NCBI RefSeq assembly: GCF_000186465.1
Contig: NZ_GL636091.1
Coordinates: 1,188,981-1,252,980 of the forward strand
From: Streptococcus australis ATCC 700641
GTDB taxonomy: Bacteria; Bacillota; Bacilli; Lactobacillales; Streptococcaceae
Direction of reading: 5' to 3'
Length of the DNA: 64,000 nucleotides
The translations under genes and the position numbers were made by a program. The notes under the pieces are model-generated. The model was given only the letters and a program-made list of their open reading frames with translations, did not search any database and had not been told where the DNA came from. Positions 27,147-36,357 of this stretch are shown piece after piece. Within the stretch, counting starts at the first letter, position 1; every line of letters starts with the position of its first letter.

Positions 27147-27933
27147 CCTCTTTGTGGTTCCCTATTTTCTCTGGATCCTCCTCTTTGTCTTGGCTCCCGT
27201 AGCCTTGATCATCTGGCAATCCTTTGTCAATGTCCAGGGACAGGGTTCCTTAGAGAATTATCAAACCTTTTTTACAGCGCAGAATTGGACTTATTTGAAG
27301 ATGAGTTTTAACTCCATTCTCTACGCTGGGATCGTTACCTTTGTAACGCTCTTGATTTCTTATCCGACAGCTTATTTTTTGACCCAACTCAAGCATCGTC
27401 AACTCTGGCTCATGCTGATCGTCCTTCCGACCTGGGTCAACCTCCTGCTCAAGGCTTATGCCTTTATCGGGATCTTTGGTCAAGGGGGATCTATTAACCA
27501 ATTCTTGAGCTTTATCGGGATTGGTCCTCAACAGATCCTCTTTACGGACTTTTCTTTCATTTTTGTCGCTAGTTACATTGAGTTGCCCTTTATGATCCTT
27601 CCTATCTTCAATGTCTTGGATGATTTGGATCTAAATCTCATCAACGCTAGCTATGACCTAGGAGCTAATAAGTGGGATACCTTCCGTCGGGTTGTCTTTC
27701 CGCTGTCTATGAATGGGGTTCGCTCTGGTGTCCAATCGGTCTTTATTCCAAGTTTGAGTCTCTTCATGTTGACGCGTTTGATCGGAGGAAACCGAGTGAT
27801 TACGCTGGGGACTGCCATCGAGCAACATTTCCTCACAACGCAAAACTGGGGAATGGGTTCGACCATTGGAGTGGTCTTGATCCTTGCTATGCTCTTAGTC
27901 ATGTGGGTAACGAGAGAAAGGAGTGAACGATGA
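27127..27933 (+). CDS. potB: Spermidine/putrescine ABC importer permease PotB
   Basis: This 268-residue permease has six predicted helices. The EAA-like loop reads [21 protein letters not shown] near residue 175. The ATG at 27127 has GAGGAGGAAAG upstream inside potA; the in-frame 27106 start is further from it. The stop overlaps the potC start (ATGA). It pairs with PotC to form the channel. Confidence 0.95.
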   Translation: MKKTTSNLFVVPYFLWILLFVLAPVALIIWQSFVNVQGQGSLENYQTFFTAQNWTYLKMSFNSILYAGIVTFVTLLISYPTAYFLTQLKHRQLWLMLIVLPTWVNLLLKAYAFIGIFGQGGSINQFLSFIGIGPQQILFTDFSFIFVASYIELPFMILPIFNVLDDLDLNLINASYDLGANKWDTFRRVVFPLSMNGVRSGVQSVFIPSLSLFMLTRLIGGNRVITLGTAIEQHFLTTQNWGMGSTIGVVLILAMLLVMWVTRERSER

Positions 27934-28703
27934 AAAAGATTTCACGTATCTATTTAGGATTGATTTTCCTGCTCCTTTATCTACCAATCTTCTACTTGAT
28001 TGCCTATGCCTTTAATGCTGGCGGGAATATGAATGCTTTTACAGGCTTTACCTTGGAGCATTTCCAAAGTCTCTTTGAGGATACGCGTCTCATGTTGATC
28101 CTCTCACAGACCTTCCTTTTGGCCTTCTTGTCAGCATTGATTGCGACCATTATTGGGACCTTTGGGGCGATCTATATCTACCAATCTAAGAAGAAATTTG
28201 AAGGGCCGTTTTTGTCCATCAATAACATCCTCATGGTGGCACCTGACGTTATGATCGGGGCTAGCTTCCTGATCCTCTTTACGACGATCAAGTTCCAGCT
28301 TGGCTTTGCCTCTGTCTTGATGAGTCACGTGGCCTTCTCGATTCCAATCGTAGTGTTGATGGTCTTGCCACGCTTGAAAGAAATGAACCGTGATATGGTC
28401 AATGCGGCCTATGATCTAGGAGCTAATCAGGTGCAGATGTTGAAGGAAATCATGCTTCCTTATTTGACACCTGCCATTATCGCCGGTTACTTTATGGCCT
28501 TTACCTATTCCTTGGATGACTTTGCGGTGACCTTCTTTGTCACGGGAAATGGTTTTACGACCTTGTCTGTTGAGATTTACTCACGTGCTCGCCAAGGGAT
28601 TTCATTGAATATCAATGCCCTTTCTGCCCTGGTCTTCCTCTTCAGTATCTTACTGGTGGTTGGCTATTACTTCATCACTAGAGAGAAGGAGGAGACAGTA
28701 TGA
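27930..28703 (+). CDS. potC: Spermidine/putrescine ABC importer permease PotC
   Basis: The 257-residue permease has six helices and the EAA-like loop AAYDLGANQVQMLKEIMLP near residue 157. It is ATGA-coupled to potB and potD on either side. It completes the heterodimeric channel with PotB. Confidence 0.95.
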   Translation: MKKISRIYLGLIFLLLYLPIFYLIAYAFNAGGNMNAFTGFTLEHFQSLFEDTRLMLILSQTFLLAFLSALIATIIGTFGAIYIYQSKKKFEGPFLSINNILMVAPDVMIGASFLILFTTIKFQLGFASVLMSHVAFSIPIVVLMVLPRLKEMNRDMVNAAYDLGANQVQMLKEIMLPYLTPAIIAGYFMAFTYSLDDFAVTFFVTGNGFTTLSVEIYSRARQGISLNINALSALVFLFSILLVVGYYFITREKEETV

Positions 28704-29770
28704 AAAAACTCTATTCATTCTTGCTAGGGATTGTCGTTGTGATCCTGGTGTTAGCGGGGCTAAGTGCCCGTCTTGAAGCCAAGACCAATCCAAAAGACAG
28801 TGACAAGTTGGTCATCTACAACTGGGGAGATTATATCGATCCTGAATTGCTTGAGGAATTTACCAAAGAAACAGGTGTTCAAGTCCAATACAATACCTTT
28901 GATTCCAATGAAGCTATGTACACCAAAATCAAGCAAGGGGGAACGGCATACGATATTGCTATCCCAAGTGAATACATGATCGCTAAGATGATGGACGAAA
29001 ACCTGCTTGAAAAGTTGGATAAGTCTAAACTAAAAGGCTTAGACAATATCGATCCACGTTTCTTGGACTTGGATTTTGATCCGGACAATCAGTATTCAGT
29101 TCCTTATTTCTGGGGAACTCTTGGCATCATCTACAATAGCAAGATGGTTGATAAGGCTCCTGAGCACTGGGAGGATCTATGGAGACCAGAGTACAAGAAT
29201 GACATCATGATGTACGATGGGGCGCGTGAGGTCATGGGGATTGGACTCAATAGCTTAGGCTATAGTCTCAATTCTAAGGATCCTCAGCAATTACAAGAGT
29301 CTGTTGATAAGCTCTATACCTTGATGCCCAATATTAAGGCCCTTGTAGCCGATGAAATGAAAGGCTACATGATCCAGAACAATGCGGCTATTGGGGTGAC
29401 CTTCTCCGGTGAAGCCAGTCAAATGCTAGATGCTAATGAAGACCTTCGTTATGTGGTCCCATCAGAAGCCAGCAACCTTTGGTTTGATAATATTGTCATT
29501 CCAAAGACAGTGAAGAATAAAGAAGCGGCTTACGCCTTTATCAACTTTATGCTTCGCCCAGAAAATGCATATAAGAATGCGCTCTATGTCGGTTATTCCA
29601 CACCGAACAAAGAAGCTAAGAAGATGCTACCAGAAGAGGTCCAAGAAGACCAGGCCTTCTACCCAAGTGATGACACGCTAAAGAACTTAGAAGTCTATGA
29701 ACAACTTGGCAAGAAGTGGTTAGGCGTCTATAACGATCTCTACCTACAAGTGAAGATGTATCGCAAGTAG
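28700..29770 (+). CDS. potD: Polyamine-binding protein PotD
   Basis: The 356-residue extracellular binding protein has an N-terminal hydrophobic segment without a lipobox cysteine, so it is probably held by an uncleaved or weakly cleaved helix, as in pneumococcal PotD. The mature part starts LVIYNWGDYIDPELLEEF near residue 36. It also shows TFDSNEAMYTKIKQGG and IPYFWGTLG-like (VPYFWGTLGII) stretches of the family. It is last in the ATGA-coupled pot operon and followed by a strong terminator. Confidence 0.95.
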   Translation: MKKLYSFLLGIVVVILVLAGLSARLEAKTNPKDSDKLVIYNWGDYIDPELLEEFTKETGVQVQYNTFDSNEAMYTKIKQGGTAYDIAIPSEYMIAKMMDENLLEKLDKSKLKGLDNIDPRFLDLDFDPDNQYSVPYFWGTLGIIYNSKMVDKAPEHWEDLWRPEYKNDIMMYDGAREVMGIGLNSLGYSLNSKDPQQLQESVDKLYTLMPNIKALVADEMKGYMIQNNAAIGVTFSGEASQMLDANEDLRYVVPSEASNLWFDNIVIPKTVKNKEAAYAFINFMLRPENAYKNALYVGYSTPNKEAKKMLPEEVQEDQAFYPSDDTLKNLEVYEQLGKKWLGVYNDLYLQVKMYRK

Positions 29771-29790
29771 GATAAAATTCTATAAAAGTT

Positions 29791-29838
29791 AAAGCAAGTT
29801 TCTACCGGAAAAAAACGGATTGAAACTTGCTTTTTTGT
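29791..29838 (+). terminator. Terminator of potABCD
   Basis: AAAGCAAGTTTC (29791-29802) pairs with GAAACTTGCTTT (29822-29833), followed by T residues. The loop holds a smaller CCG/CGG pairing. Confidence 0.85.
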
Positions 29839-29939
29839 GTGAAAAGAGGGCTTGAAAACAATAAAATATTTATCATAGGTCCTTTCAATTATTTCAACTT
29901 TCAGAAAGATTATATTTATATGATACTTATTTATTTGAT

Positions 29940-29968
29940 TTGACTATAAAGTGTGGAGGGATTACAAT
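29940..29968 (+). promoter_or_regulatory. Promoter of the second LPXTG peptidase gene
   Basis: TTGACT (29940-29945), 17 bases and TACAAT (29963-29968). Confidence 0.75.
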
Positions 29969-29973
29969 GGGAA

Positions 29974-29987
29974 TGTAAACGCTGTCA
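29974..29987. promoter_or_regulatory. Perfect cre site at the predicted transcription start
   Basis: TGTAAACGCTGTCA matches the cre consensus TGWAANCGNTNWCA at every position. It begins 6 bases after the -10 box, so CcpA bound here should repress the peptidase gene when preferred sugars are present. Confidence 0.75.
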
Positions 29988-29992
29988 TTATA

Positions 29993-30017
29993 TTTGAAAG
30001 GTCTTCCTTCTTTCAAA
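29993..30017 (+). repeat. Inverted repeat in the 5' leader of the second peptidase gene
   Basis: TTTGAAAG (29993-30000) pairs with CTTTCAAA (30010-30017), just downstream of the cre site and 14 bases before AAAGGAG. The first paralogue also has a hairpin here, but of unrelated sequence. Confidence 0.45.
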
Positions 30018-30043
30018 CTATAGAAACTTAAAGGAGTTTTATT

Positions 30044-33031
30044 ATGAGGAAAAAGAAGTTGTCTATTATCTTGTCTGCTTTATTGCTCTCACCTATAGTA
30101 ATAGCCACTCAGGTTCGGGCTGATGAAGTCTCCGAAAAGTCTACTGGAGCAGATACTGAACTAGTCGGTTTGCCAGAACTTGTTTCCACAGAAAATCCTC
30201 AGAACAATGCCCAGTATGAAGCTACAAGCCTTGAGTCAGTAGAGGAAGTAGATGCTGAGAAAGAGCGCCCAGTGGAGGTGGACGCTAGCAAGCTAACTGA
30301 AACTGACGATACTTTAGGAGGGTTACCGAAACCTTTATCGGTATCAGAAACGCCTGAAAAACTTTCTAGTCTGATTGAAAACCCACATGTAGCAAATCAG
30401 AATCTAAGTATAGGGGAAACAGCAGTTGAGTTACTCAAATGGGCAGAGGCCAAACCGGATCAAACGGGTGCAACGGTTGAAGATCGTCTTGAGTTTGCAA
30501 AGAGCTTGGGGATGATTCCGGACGGGGTAGGCAAGGATGAGCCTGTTCAGAATCTAAACCATATGATTTCAATTGCTAAGAAATTAAGAGAGGCCTATCG
30601 TGCAGAGAAAAAAGAACCTCTCATCCTTAATGGCAAGACCCAGCCTATTTTTCCTTTTACTCCGGGTGATGTAGAAACTGGCTATTCTAATGAAAAGAGT
30701 GATATCGTCCGCTTTGTGGTCTATGTCGAATCAGACTATGATACAGATGGAGATGGCAAAAGAGATCTTATTAAAACATTTGTTCAACTACCGAAAGCTG
30801 TTGCTAATGGGGATTTCAAAGCCTCTACTATCTATGAGGCAAGTCCTTACGTAGCAGGAACAACTAATAAGGAAACCCTTGGCGAAATTGGTCTAAAAGA
30901 AGAGGGCAAGTTTGACAACAAGAAACTCTATCGTTATGTAGATCCTCGTCGTCAAACTGGTTCTACTACGACTTTAGCACATGCCAAAAAGGCGGATTCC
31001 AAAGACTGGTACTATAAAAATCCAAACGAGAGTGATGAGACTTTTACCCGGTACGATTATGAAAATATTAACTGGTACAACTATTTCTTGGTTCGGGGCT
31101 ATGCGGTCGTCACCACATCTGGATTGGGAAGCTATCAGTCAGAGGGAATTAATACAACAGGAAGCGACCTGGAAGTAGCTGGTTATAAGAGTGTCATTGA
31201 ATGGCTAAATGGCAAACGTGTTGCTTATACAGATAAGACATCGAATATTGCTATTAAAGCAGACTGGTCAAATGGAAAAGTCGGTATGACAGGCCTGTCA
31301 TGGGCAGGAACAACTACTTTTGGAGTGGCTGCGACAGGAGTCGAAGGCTTAAAGACTATCGTCCCTGCAGCTGGAATCGCAAGTTGGTATGATTATTACA
31401 ACAGTCAAGGAACGACCTTTAACGTCGGTCCTTATAGAGATTTGTCTCATTTGTCTGTCTATGTATCCAATCGGATTCTAGATCCGGCTGATTGGAACAA
31501 GATTAAAGAGGACTATGCCCGCTACATTACTCAGTTGAATCGCGACCAACATAAACATGGCTATAATTATAGCGACATCTGGAAAAATCGCGATTATACC
31601 CTTCATCCAGAAAAATTCAAGGCCAGTGCCCTAGTCATGCATGGGCTAAATGATGATAATGTCAGAACCAAACACTTTGACCTGATGTATCAAACTTTGA
31701 AGAAGGCTGGGCAACCTGTGAAGCTCTACCTCTATCAAGGAGATCATATTTATCCTGTCAATAAACGCTTCGGAATTAAAGAGGGCCAACAAAGTGTTAG
31801 TGACCTTCTCAATCTTTGGTTTAGTCACTACCTATATGATGCAGAAAATCAGGTAGAGTCTTTACCAGAAGTAACCGTGTCTAATAACTACGATCCATCT
31901 AAGTGGGAACACTATTCTAGCTGGGAGTCTAGCAATCAATTGACCCTGAAGACCCTTTCTAGACGAGAAGAAGAAACCATTGATAATGATTACTATGGGG
32001 CAGGAATGGATTGGACCAATCGGGATTCTCATACCACCAAGCAATCGTCTACTGCCAATGCTTTGTTTGCAGCTGAGGCCACCGAAGATGTGACTATTAA
32101 AGGGCATATTCCCGTCCATTTCCAAGCTGCCTTAGCCAAGCTAACCAATCAAAAGATCAAAGACTACCAAGTCAATGTGCAACTGGTCGATCTCTCCGAT
32201 GAGGAATTTGATGTCGCTTCCAATAAGATTACTTATGATGAAGCTGGCTATAAATACCAAGAAATGCCTCTTAACACGCTTTCTGAATCAGGCTACTGGA
32301 TGGGAAGCAATCTAAAAAATATTGCCAACAAACAATTTGGAACCATTAAAACCAAGTATAAGGTCATCTCTTCTGGTTGGATCAACCTAGCCAATCCTGA
32401 TGCAGGCTATGCCTCCGCTAGCTCAAGTAGTAGCATCGATCCCAAGCTCGGAGAGTTTCGGAACTACACCGTCTATCTACAACCAAATCTTTACACGGTT
32501 AAGAAGGGGCATAAACTGGGCTTAGTCTTTACCACCTTTGATAGTAACTATGTATGGACGGATGATCCGTATTCCTATCGTTTGAAAACACGGTCCATCG
32601 TAGCAGAAATACCAACTGTTCAAAAAAGTAGTCTTCGCTATGCTTGGTATGTTCCAAATGAGAAGGATGAGGCTTATCAGGTCCTTCCACTGGTTGAAGA
32701 ACCCCTACCAGAATATCCACTGGATACCCTCGTGCCTACTGTGGATCAGAAAGAGCAGACACCAAACAAGGATTATACACCATACGAGTCAGGTTCATTA
32801 GCAGTTGAGCCTAGCAAGAAGAATACGCTGGTACCACTAGCTGTTAACTACCAACAAGAAACATCAGAGACGGTGGATGAAAATCTCCCTCAAGTAAGCA
32901 GTACTCGTAAGGAAGGACTTTATTTGCCGCAAACTGGAATGACCACCAACTTTGAAGTCACTTCAAGTGTGTTGGGAATCGTTCTTTTAGTCGGAATGGG
33001 AATCGTCCAACTAAAAGAAAGAGAAAATTAA
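30044..33031 (+). CDS. LPXTG cell-wall-anchored Xaa-Pro dipeptidyl-peptidase-like protein (S15), paralogue 2
   Basis: The 995-residue surface protein is the full-length paralogue of the one at 1510. It has a signal peptide, an acidic linker to about residue 110, the S15 core with Ser419 in GLSWAG, Asp537/538 in GLNDDNV and His568 in QGDHIYP, a DxDGDGKxD loop, a C-terminal beta domain and LPQTG near residue 961 followed by a hydrophobic helix and a charged tail. The catalytic core is much more alike between the paralogues than the N-terminal linkers. AAAGGAG lies 8 bases before the ATG. The promoter carries a perfect cre site, which the first copy lacks, so the two are probably expressed under different conditions. 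Confidence 0.9.
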   Translation: MRKKKLSIILSALLLSPIVIATQVRADEVSEKSTGADTELVGLPELVSTENPQNNAQYEATSLESVEEVDAEKERPVEVDASKLTETDDTLGGLPKPLSVSETPEKLSSLIENPHVANQNLSIGETAVELLKWAEAKPDQTGATVEDRLEFAKSLGMIPDGVGKDEPVQNLNHMISIAKKLREAYRAEKKEPLILNGKTQPIFPFTPGDVETGYSNEKSDIVRFVVYVESDYDTDGDGKRDLIKTFVQLPKAVANGDFKASTIYEASPYVAGTTNKETLGEIGLKEEGKFDNKKLYRYVDPRRQTGSTTTLAHAKKADSKDWYYKNPNESDETFTRYDYENINWYNYFLVRGYAVVTTSGLGSYQSEGINTTGSDLEVAGYKSVIEWLNGKRVAYTDKTSNIAIKADWSNGKVGMTGLSWAGTTTFGVAATGVEGLKTIVPAAGIASWYDYYNSQGTTFNVGPYRDLSHLSVYVSNRILDPADWNKIKEDYARYITQLNRDQHKHGYNYSDIWKNRDYTLHPEKFKASALVMHGLNDDNVRTKHFDLMYQTLKKAGQPVKLYLYQGDHIYPVNKRFGIKEGQQSVSDLLNLWFSHYLYDAENQVESLPEVTVSNNYDPSKWEHYSSWESSNQLTLKTLSRREEETIDNDYYGAGMDWTNRDSHTTKQSSTANALFAAEATEDVTIKGHIPVHFQAALAKLTNQKIKDYQVNVQLVDLSDEEFDVASNKITYDEAGYKYQEMPLNTLSESGYWMGSNLKNIANKQFGTIKTKYKVISSGWINLANPDAGYASASSSSSIDPKLGEFRNYTVYLQPNLYTVKKGHKLGLVFTTFDSNYVWTDDPYSYRLKTRSIVAEIPTVQKSSLRYAWYVPNEKDEAYQVLPLVEEPLPEYPLDTLVPTVDQKEQTPNKDYTPYESGSLAVEPSKKNTLVPLAVNYQQETSETVDENLPQVSSTRKEGLYLPQTGMTTNFEVTSSVLGIVLLVGMGIVQLKEREN

Positions 33032-33049
33032 TCACATAGATTGAATCAC

Positions 33050-33082
33050 CAGCTTTCCTATTTTTTAGGGGAGCTGATTTTT
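33050..33082 (+). terminator. Terminator of the second peptidase gene
   Basis: CAGCTTTCC (33050-33058) pairs with GGGGAGCTG (33068-33076) using two G-T pairs, followed by ATTTTT. Confidence 0.65.
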
Positions 33083-33139
33083 AGTAGTTTGCGTACTTCT
33101 AAGCATTGTCCTGAACTAGAAAAAAAGCCTTAAATATAG

Positions 33140-33145
33140 TATAAT
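33140..33145 (+). promoter_or_regulatory. Predicted -10 box for the side-chain module
   Basis: TATAAT stands alone without a good -35 box. Transcription would begin near 33152, which excludes the in-frame GTG at 33149 as a start codon for the next gene. Confidence 0.5.
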
Positions 33146-33178
33146 GAAGTGATATGCTTAGAAGGGAATGTAGAAGTA

Positions 33179-33889
33179 TTGAGAACTTCAGAATTGCTAA
33201 TTATTATTCCTGCTTATAATGAAAGTGGTAATATAGAAAAAACAATCAAGATGATTGAGGAACATACGCCAGAATTTGACTATGTCATTATCAATGATTG
33301 TTCTACAGACAATACTCTGGAAATTTGTAAAAGGAATCAATTTAATGTCATTGATTTACCCATCAATTTAGGAATTGGTGGTGCTGTACAAACAGGATAT
33401 CAATATGCAGTTAGACACAGCTACCAATACGCTGTCCAAGTAGACGGAGACGGCCAACACAATCCTGAATTTATTAAAAAAATGTTAGAAGTTCTTCAAG
33501 AACAAAAAGTCAACATGGTGATTGGTTCTCGTTTCATTGAAAATCAAGGTTTCCAATCCTCATTCGCGCGGCGGATTGGAATTTCATTTTTTGAAAAATT
33601 AATCAAGGTTTTGACGGGTCAAAAGGTAACAGATCCAACTTCTGGTTTACGAGTTGCTGACCGAAAAGTGATTGAGGAATTCGCCAAGCAATATCCAAGT
33701 GATTATCCAGAACCAGAGACGATTGTGTCCCTGTTAACCTCAGGATACTCAGTTGCAGAAGTGCCTGTATTGATGAACGAACGAGAGCACGGGGAATCAT
33801 CTATCACATTAAGCAAATCTGTTTACTATATGATTAAAGTAACTATGGCAATGTTATTGGCTAGAATTGGTGGAGGATATAAGAAATAA
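33179..33889 (+). CDS. GT2 glycosyltransferase, GacI/DPM-like Und-P-sugar synthase
   Basis: This GT-A enzyme is about 236 residues. It has LLIIIPAYNESGNIE at the N-terminus, the DXD-type VQVDGDGQHNP near residue 98, and DPTSGLRVADRKVI near 153. Such enzymes load a sugar onto undecaprenyl phosphate. With the DUF2304 gene and flippase directly after, the order equals GacI-GacJ-GacK of group A Streptococcus, where GacI makes GlcNAc-P-undecaprenol. No in-frame ATG exists; a TTG at 33179 is proposed because the -10 box at 33140 places the message start after the GTG at 33149. The sugar here is not known. The DNA is AT-rich. Confidence 0.75.
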   Translation: MRTSELLIIIPAYNESGNIEKTIKMIEEHTPEFDYVIINDCSTDNTLEICKRNQFNVIDLPINLGIGGAVQTGYQYAVRHSYQYAVQVDGDGQHNPEFIKKMLEVLQEQKVNMVIGSRFIENQGFQSSFARRIGISFFEKLIKVLTGQKVTDPTSGLRVADRKVIEEFAKQYPSDYPEPETIVSLLTSGYSVAEVPVLMNEREHGESSITLSKSVYYMIKVTMAMLLARIGGGYKK

Positions 33890-33890
33890 A

Positions 33891-34226
33891 ATGCTAAATA
33901 TTTGGTTGACAATTATTGTAATTATTTTTATGGTTTATATTCTGAGACTAGTTGCAAAGAAACTCGTTGAAATGAGAAATGTTATTTCTTGGCTCATTCT
34001 TTGCTTACTTTCGTTGCCAGTCATTTGGTTTCCTAATTTGATTGGAGCAATATCTGAATTTCTTGGGATTCAGACATTAAGTAACTTTGTTTTTTTATTG
34101 AGTACATTTTTATTAATATTTTTAATATTTTCATTAACTCGTACTGTATCAAAGCAATCAGTACAGATTAAGAAATTGTCACAAACAATCGCCTTATTAA
34201 GAAGTGAGAATGAAAATGAACAATAA
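33891..34226 (+). CDS. DUF2304 small membrane protein, GacJ-like
   Basis: The 111-residue protein has three predicted helices (about 3-20, 27-48 and 58-82) followed by a charged, probably coiled-coil tail (SKQSVQIKKLSQTIALLR). DUF2304 proteins accompany GacI-type enzymes; GacJ binds GacI and raises its activity. The ATG at 33891 is preceded by GGAGG at a long spacing; an upstream in-frame codon at 33867 lies inside the previous gene. The flippase gene starts inside its last codons. Confidence 0.75.
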   Translation: MLNIWLTIIVIIFMVYILRLVAKKLVEMRNVISWLILCLLSLPVIWFPNLIGAISEFLGIQTLSNFVFLLSTFLLIFLIFSLTRTVSKQSVQIKKLSQTIALLRSENENEQ

Positions 34227-35493
34227 AGCAAATAGGAGTGTCTATTTTTGGAATTTTGCTGGCAATATAGCAGCGGCTGCAGTTTCTATATTGTATTTGA
34301 TTATTGTCTCTCGATATACTTCCGCAAGTGATGCTGATAATTTTAGTTTGGCTTATGCAATTGGGAATCTCTGGATTGTCATTGGTATGTTTCAAGTAAG
34401 AAATTATCAGGCGACTGATTTGAAAGAAACATACTCCTATTTGGAGTATTGGCTAACTAGGGTAATAACAGTTTGTTTGATGTTAGTCACATTATTTCCA
34501 TATTTACTTTTTAATGGAAATAATGTTGGAAAAGGAAATTTATTTTTAATTATAATCCTAACGGTGCTTTATCGTTCTTGTGATGCTTTTTCTGACTTAT
34601 TCCAAGGATTGTTTCAGCAACATGAACGTTTAGATATAGCAGGGAAATTAATGGTGCTACGTTATGGTTTGAGCACAATCATTCTCCTAATTAGTTTGTT
34701 ACTTTTAAATTCTTTAATTTTTTCTTTAATTTGTTTATGCTTATTTAATGTTTTATTTGTTTTTTTAGGTGATTATTTCCAATCCAAACAAATTAGAACG
34801 ATACCCTTTAATCAGATTTCATATACTACATTTAAGCGTTCAATTAGTATCATGAAAACTTGCCTTCCCTTGTTTGTCAATGGTTTTTTATTAGTGTATG
34901 TATTGAATTATCCAAAACAAGTGATTGATAAATTGCTAGTCGAGGGTGTATTACGTGAAGGTGCTCAAAGAGACTTCAGTATTCTATTCATGCCTGTTTT
35001 CTTTATGAGTTTATTTGTATTAGCATTAAGACCGTTAATTACTGATTTGGCAAAACAATGGTCAGAAAAAAGATTTCATACGTTTAATGCTATGATTCGA
35101 AAGATTTTATTATTGCTTATGATTTTGGGACTGGTAGTATCAATTCTGGCCTATTTGATAGGGATCCCTATTTTGAATATTATAAGTGGTATTGATTTAT
35201 CAAATTATAGTTTATTGCTTACTATTTTAGTGCTTTCCGGCTTTTTATATTCTATAGCTTCTGTCATAGGTGATTTTTTAATTATATTGAGGAAGCAAGT
35301 CTATCTACTCTATGTTTATATCGCAATGGCATTGTTGACAAATCTTCTTACGCCTCTAGCGATGAGAGAATTTGGCTTGTTTGGAGCAGGGCTTAGTTTT
35401 GTTATAGTTATGTTATTTTACACACTTGCGAGTTGGATTGTCTTTGTAATTATGAGAAGGAAGGAAATTCAAAAATATGAATCAGTGGAATGA
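34216..35493 (+). CDS. Wzx-type polysaccharide flippase, GacK-like
   Basis: This is a membrane protein of about 425 residues with about twelve hydrophobic helices and no catalytic motif, beginning NRSVYFWNFAGNIAAAAVS. It resembles MOP-superfamily lipid-linked oligosaccharide flippases. Two ATGs (34210, 34216) are possible; the second is spaced better from AAGAAGTGAG. It overlaps the previous and next genes. By analogy with GacK it would flip the Und-P-sugar made by the upstream pair. The sequence is very AT-rich. Confidence 0.75.
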   Translation: MNNKANRSVYFWNFAGNIAAAAVSILYLIIVSRYTSASDADNFSLAYAIGNLWIVIGMFQVRNYQATDLKETYSYLEYWLTRVITVCLMLVTLFPYLLFNGNNVGKGNLFLIIILTVLYRSCDAFSDLFQGLFQQHERLDIAGKLMVLRYGLSTIILLISLLLLNSLIFSLICLCLFNVLFVFLGDYFQSKQIRTIPFNQISYTTFKRSISIMKTCLPLFVNGFLLVYVLNYPKQVIDKLLVEGVLREGAQRDFSILFMPVFFMSLFVLALRPLITDLAKQWSEKRFHTFNAMIRKILLLLMILGLVVSILAYLIGIPILNIISGIDLSNYSLLLTILVLSGFLYSIASVIGDFLIILRKQVYLLYVYIAMALLTNLLTPLAMREFGLFGAGLSFVIVMLFYTLASWIVFVIMRRKEIQKYESVE

Positions 35494-36259
35494 TCATACA
35501 TTTGTAATTTGTGCCTACGGGGATAGCCCTTATTTAGAGGATTGTATAAAATCGTTATTAAGCCAAACCGTAAAAAGTAATATTATTTTGTACACCTCTA
35601 CTCCAAGTGTATTTATCGAAAGTATTTGTCAAAAATATGCCATTCCGTTTAATACAAGTGTAGGTGGTGGGATTGGGAAAGATTGGAATAATGCCTTATC
35701 TTTTGTTACCACTCAATATGCTACGATTGCCCACCAGGATGATTATTATGAACCAACTTATTTAATGGAAATTCAAGACAGGATAAAGAAGCATCAAGAT
35801 GCTATCATTCTTTATTCTGATTATTTTGAAGAAAAAAATGGAGAGGTCATTAAACCGACTTCAAATCTAAAAATCAAATCATTAATGTTAAAAACAATTT
35901 CATTATTCCCTAAAACTAAATGGTGGAGAAATCGTATTCTTGCTTTTGGAAATCCGATTTGTTGCCCTGCTGTAACTTATAATTTAGAATTGGTTAAGGA
36001 GTTTAGATTTGATGAGGAATGGAGAGTTAGCCTGGACTGGCTTGCTTGGTATCATTTAGCTAAATATGATGGCAGATTTGTATATGTTCCAAAAAAATTA
36101 ATGTGCCATCGTATTCATGAAGATTCTGAAACGAGTAATACCATTAGTGATAATACTCGAACTAAGGAAGATTACATGATGTATAATCTTTTTTGGCCAA
36201 AAGGACTAGCGAAATGTTTAAATCGTTTTTATAAAAAGAGTCAGGATACAAATGGTTAA
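35477..36259 (+). CDS. GT2-like glycosyltransferase
   Basis: The 260-residue protein starts with a GT-A type fold (HTFVICAYGDSPYLEDCIKSLL) and contains ATIAHQDDYYEPTYL near residue 90 as the likely DXD-equivalent. ESV and GRFVYVPKKLMCHRIHEDS mark the C-terminal part. Its start lies inside the flippase gene, so it belongs to the same transcript. The acceptor and sugar cannot be inferred. A 98-base gap holding nothing recognisable follows. Confidence 0.75.
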   Translation: MNQWNDHTFVICAYGDSPYLEDCIKSLLSQTVKSNIILYTSTPSVFIESICQKYAIPFNTSVGGGIGKDWNNALSFVTTQYATIAHQDDYYEPTYLMEIQDRIKKHQDAIILYSDYFEEKNGEVIKPTSNLKIKSLMLKTISLFPKTKWWRNRILAFGNPICCPAVTYNLELVKEFRFDEEWRVSLDWLAWYHLAKYDGRFVYVPKKLMCHRIHEDSETSNTISDNTRTKEDYMMYNLFWPKGLAKCLNRFYKKSQDTNG

Positions 36260-36357
36260 ATATTACTCGTTTGAGGTTTGCTAACAACATAAAAGTTCTA
36301 TTTTCTTGCTTATCTGAAAAACTATGAGTGATGTTTATAAATATAAAGGATAAAATT

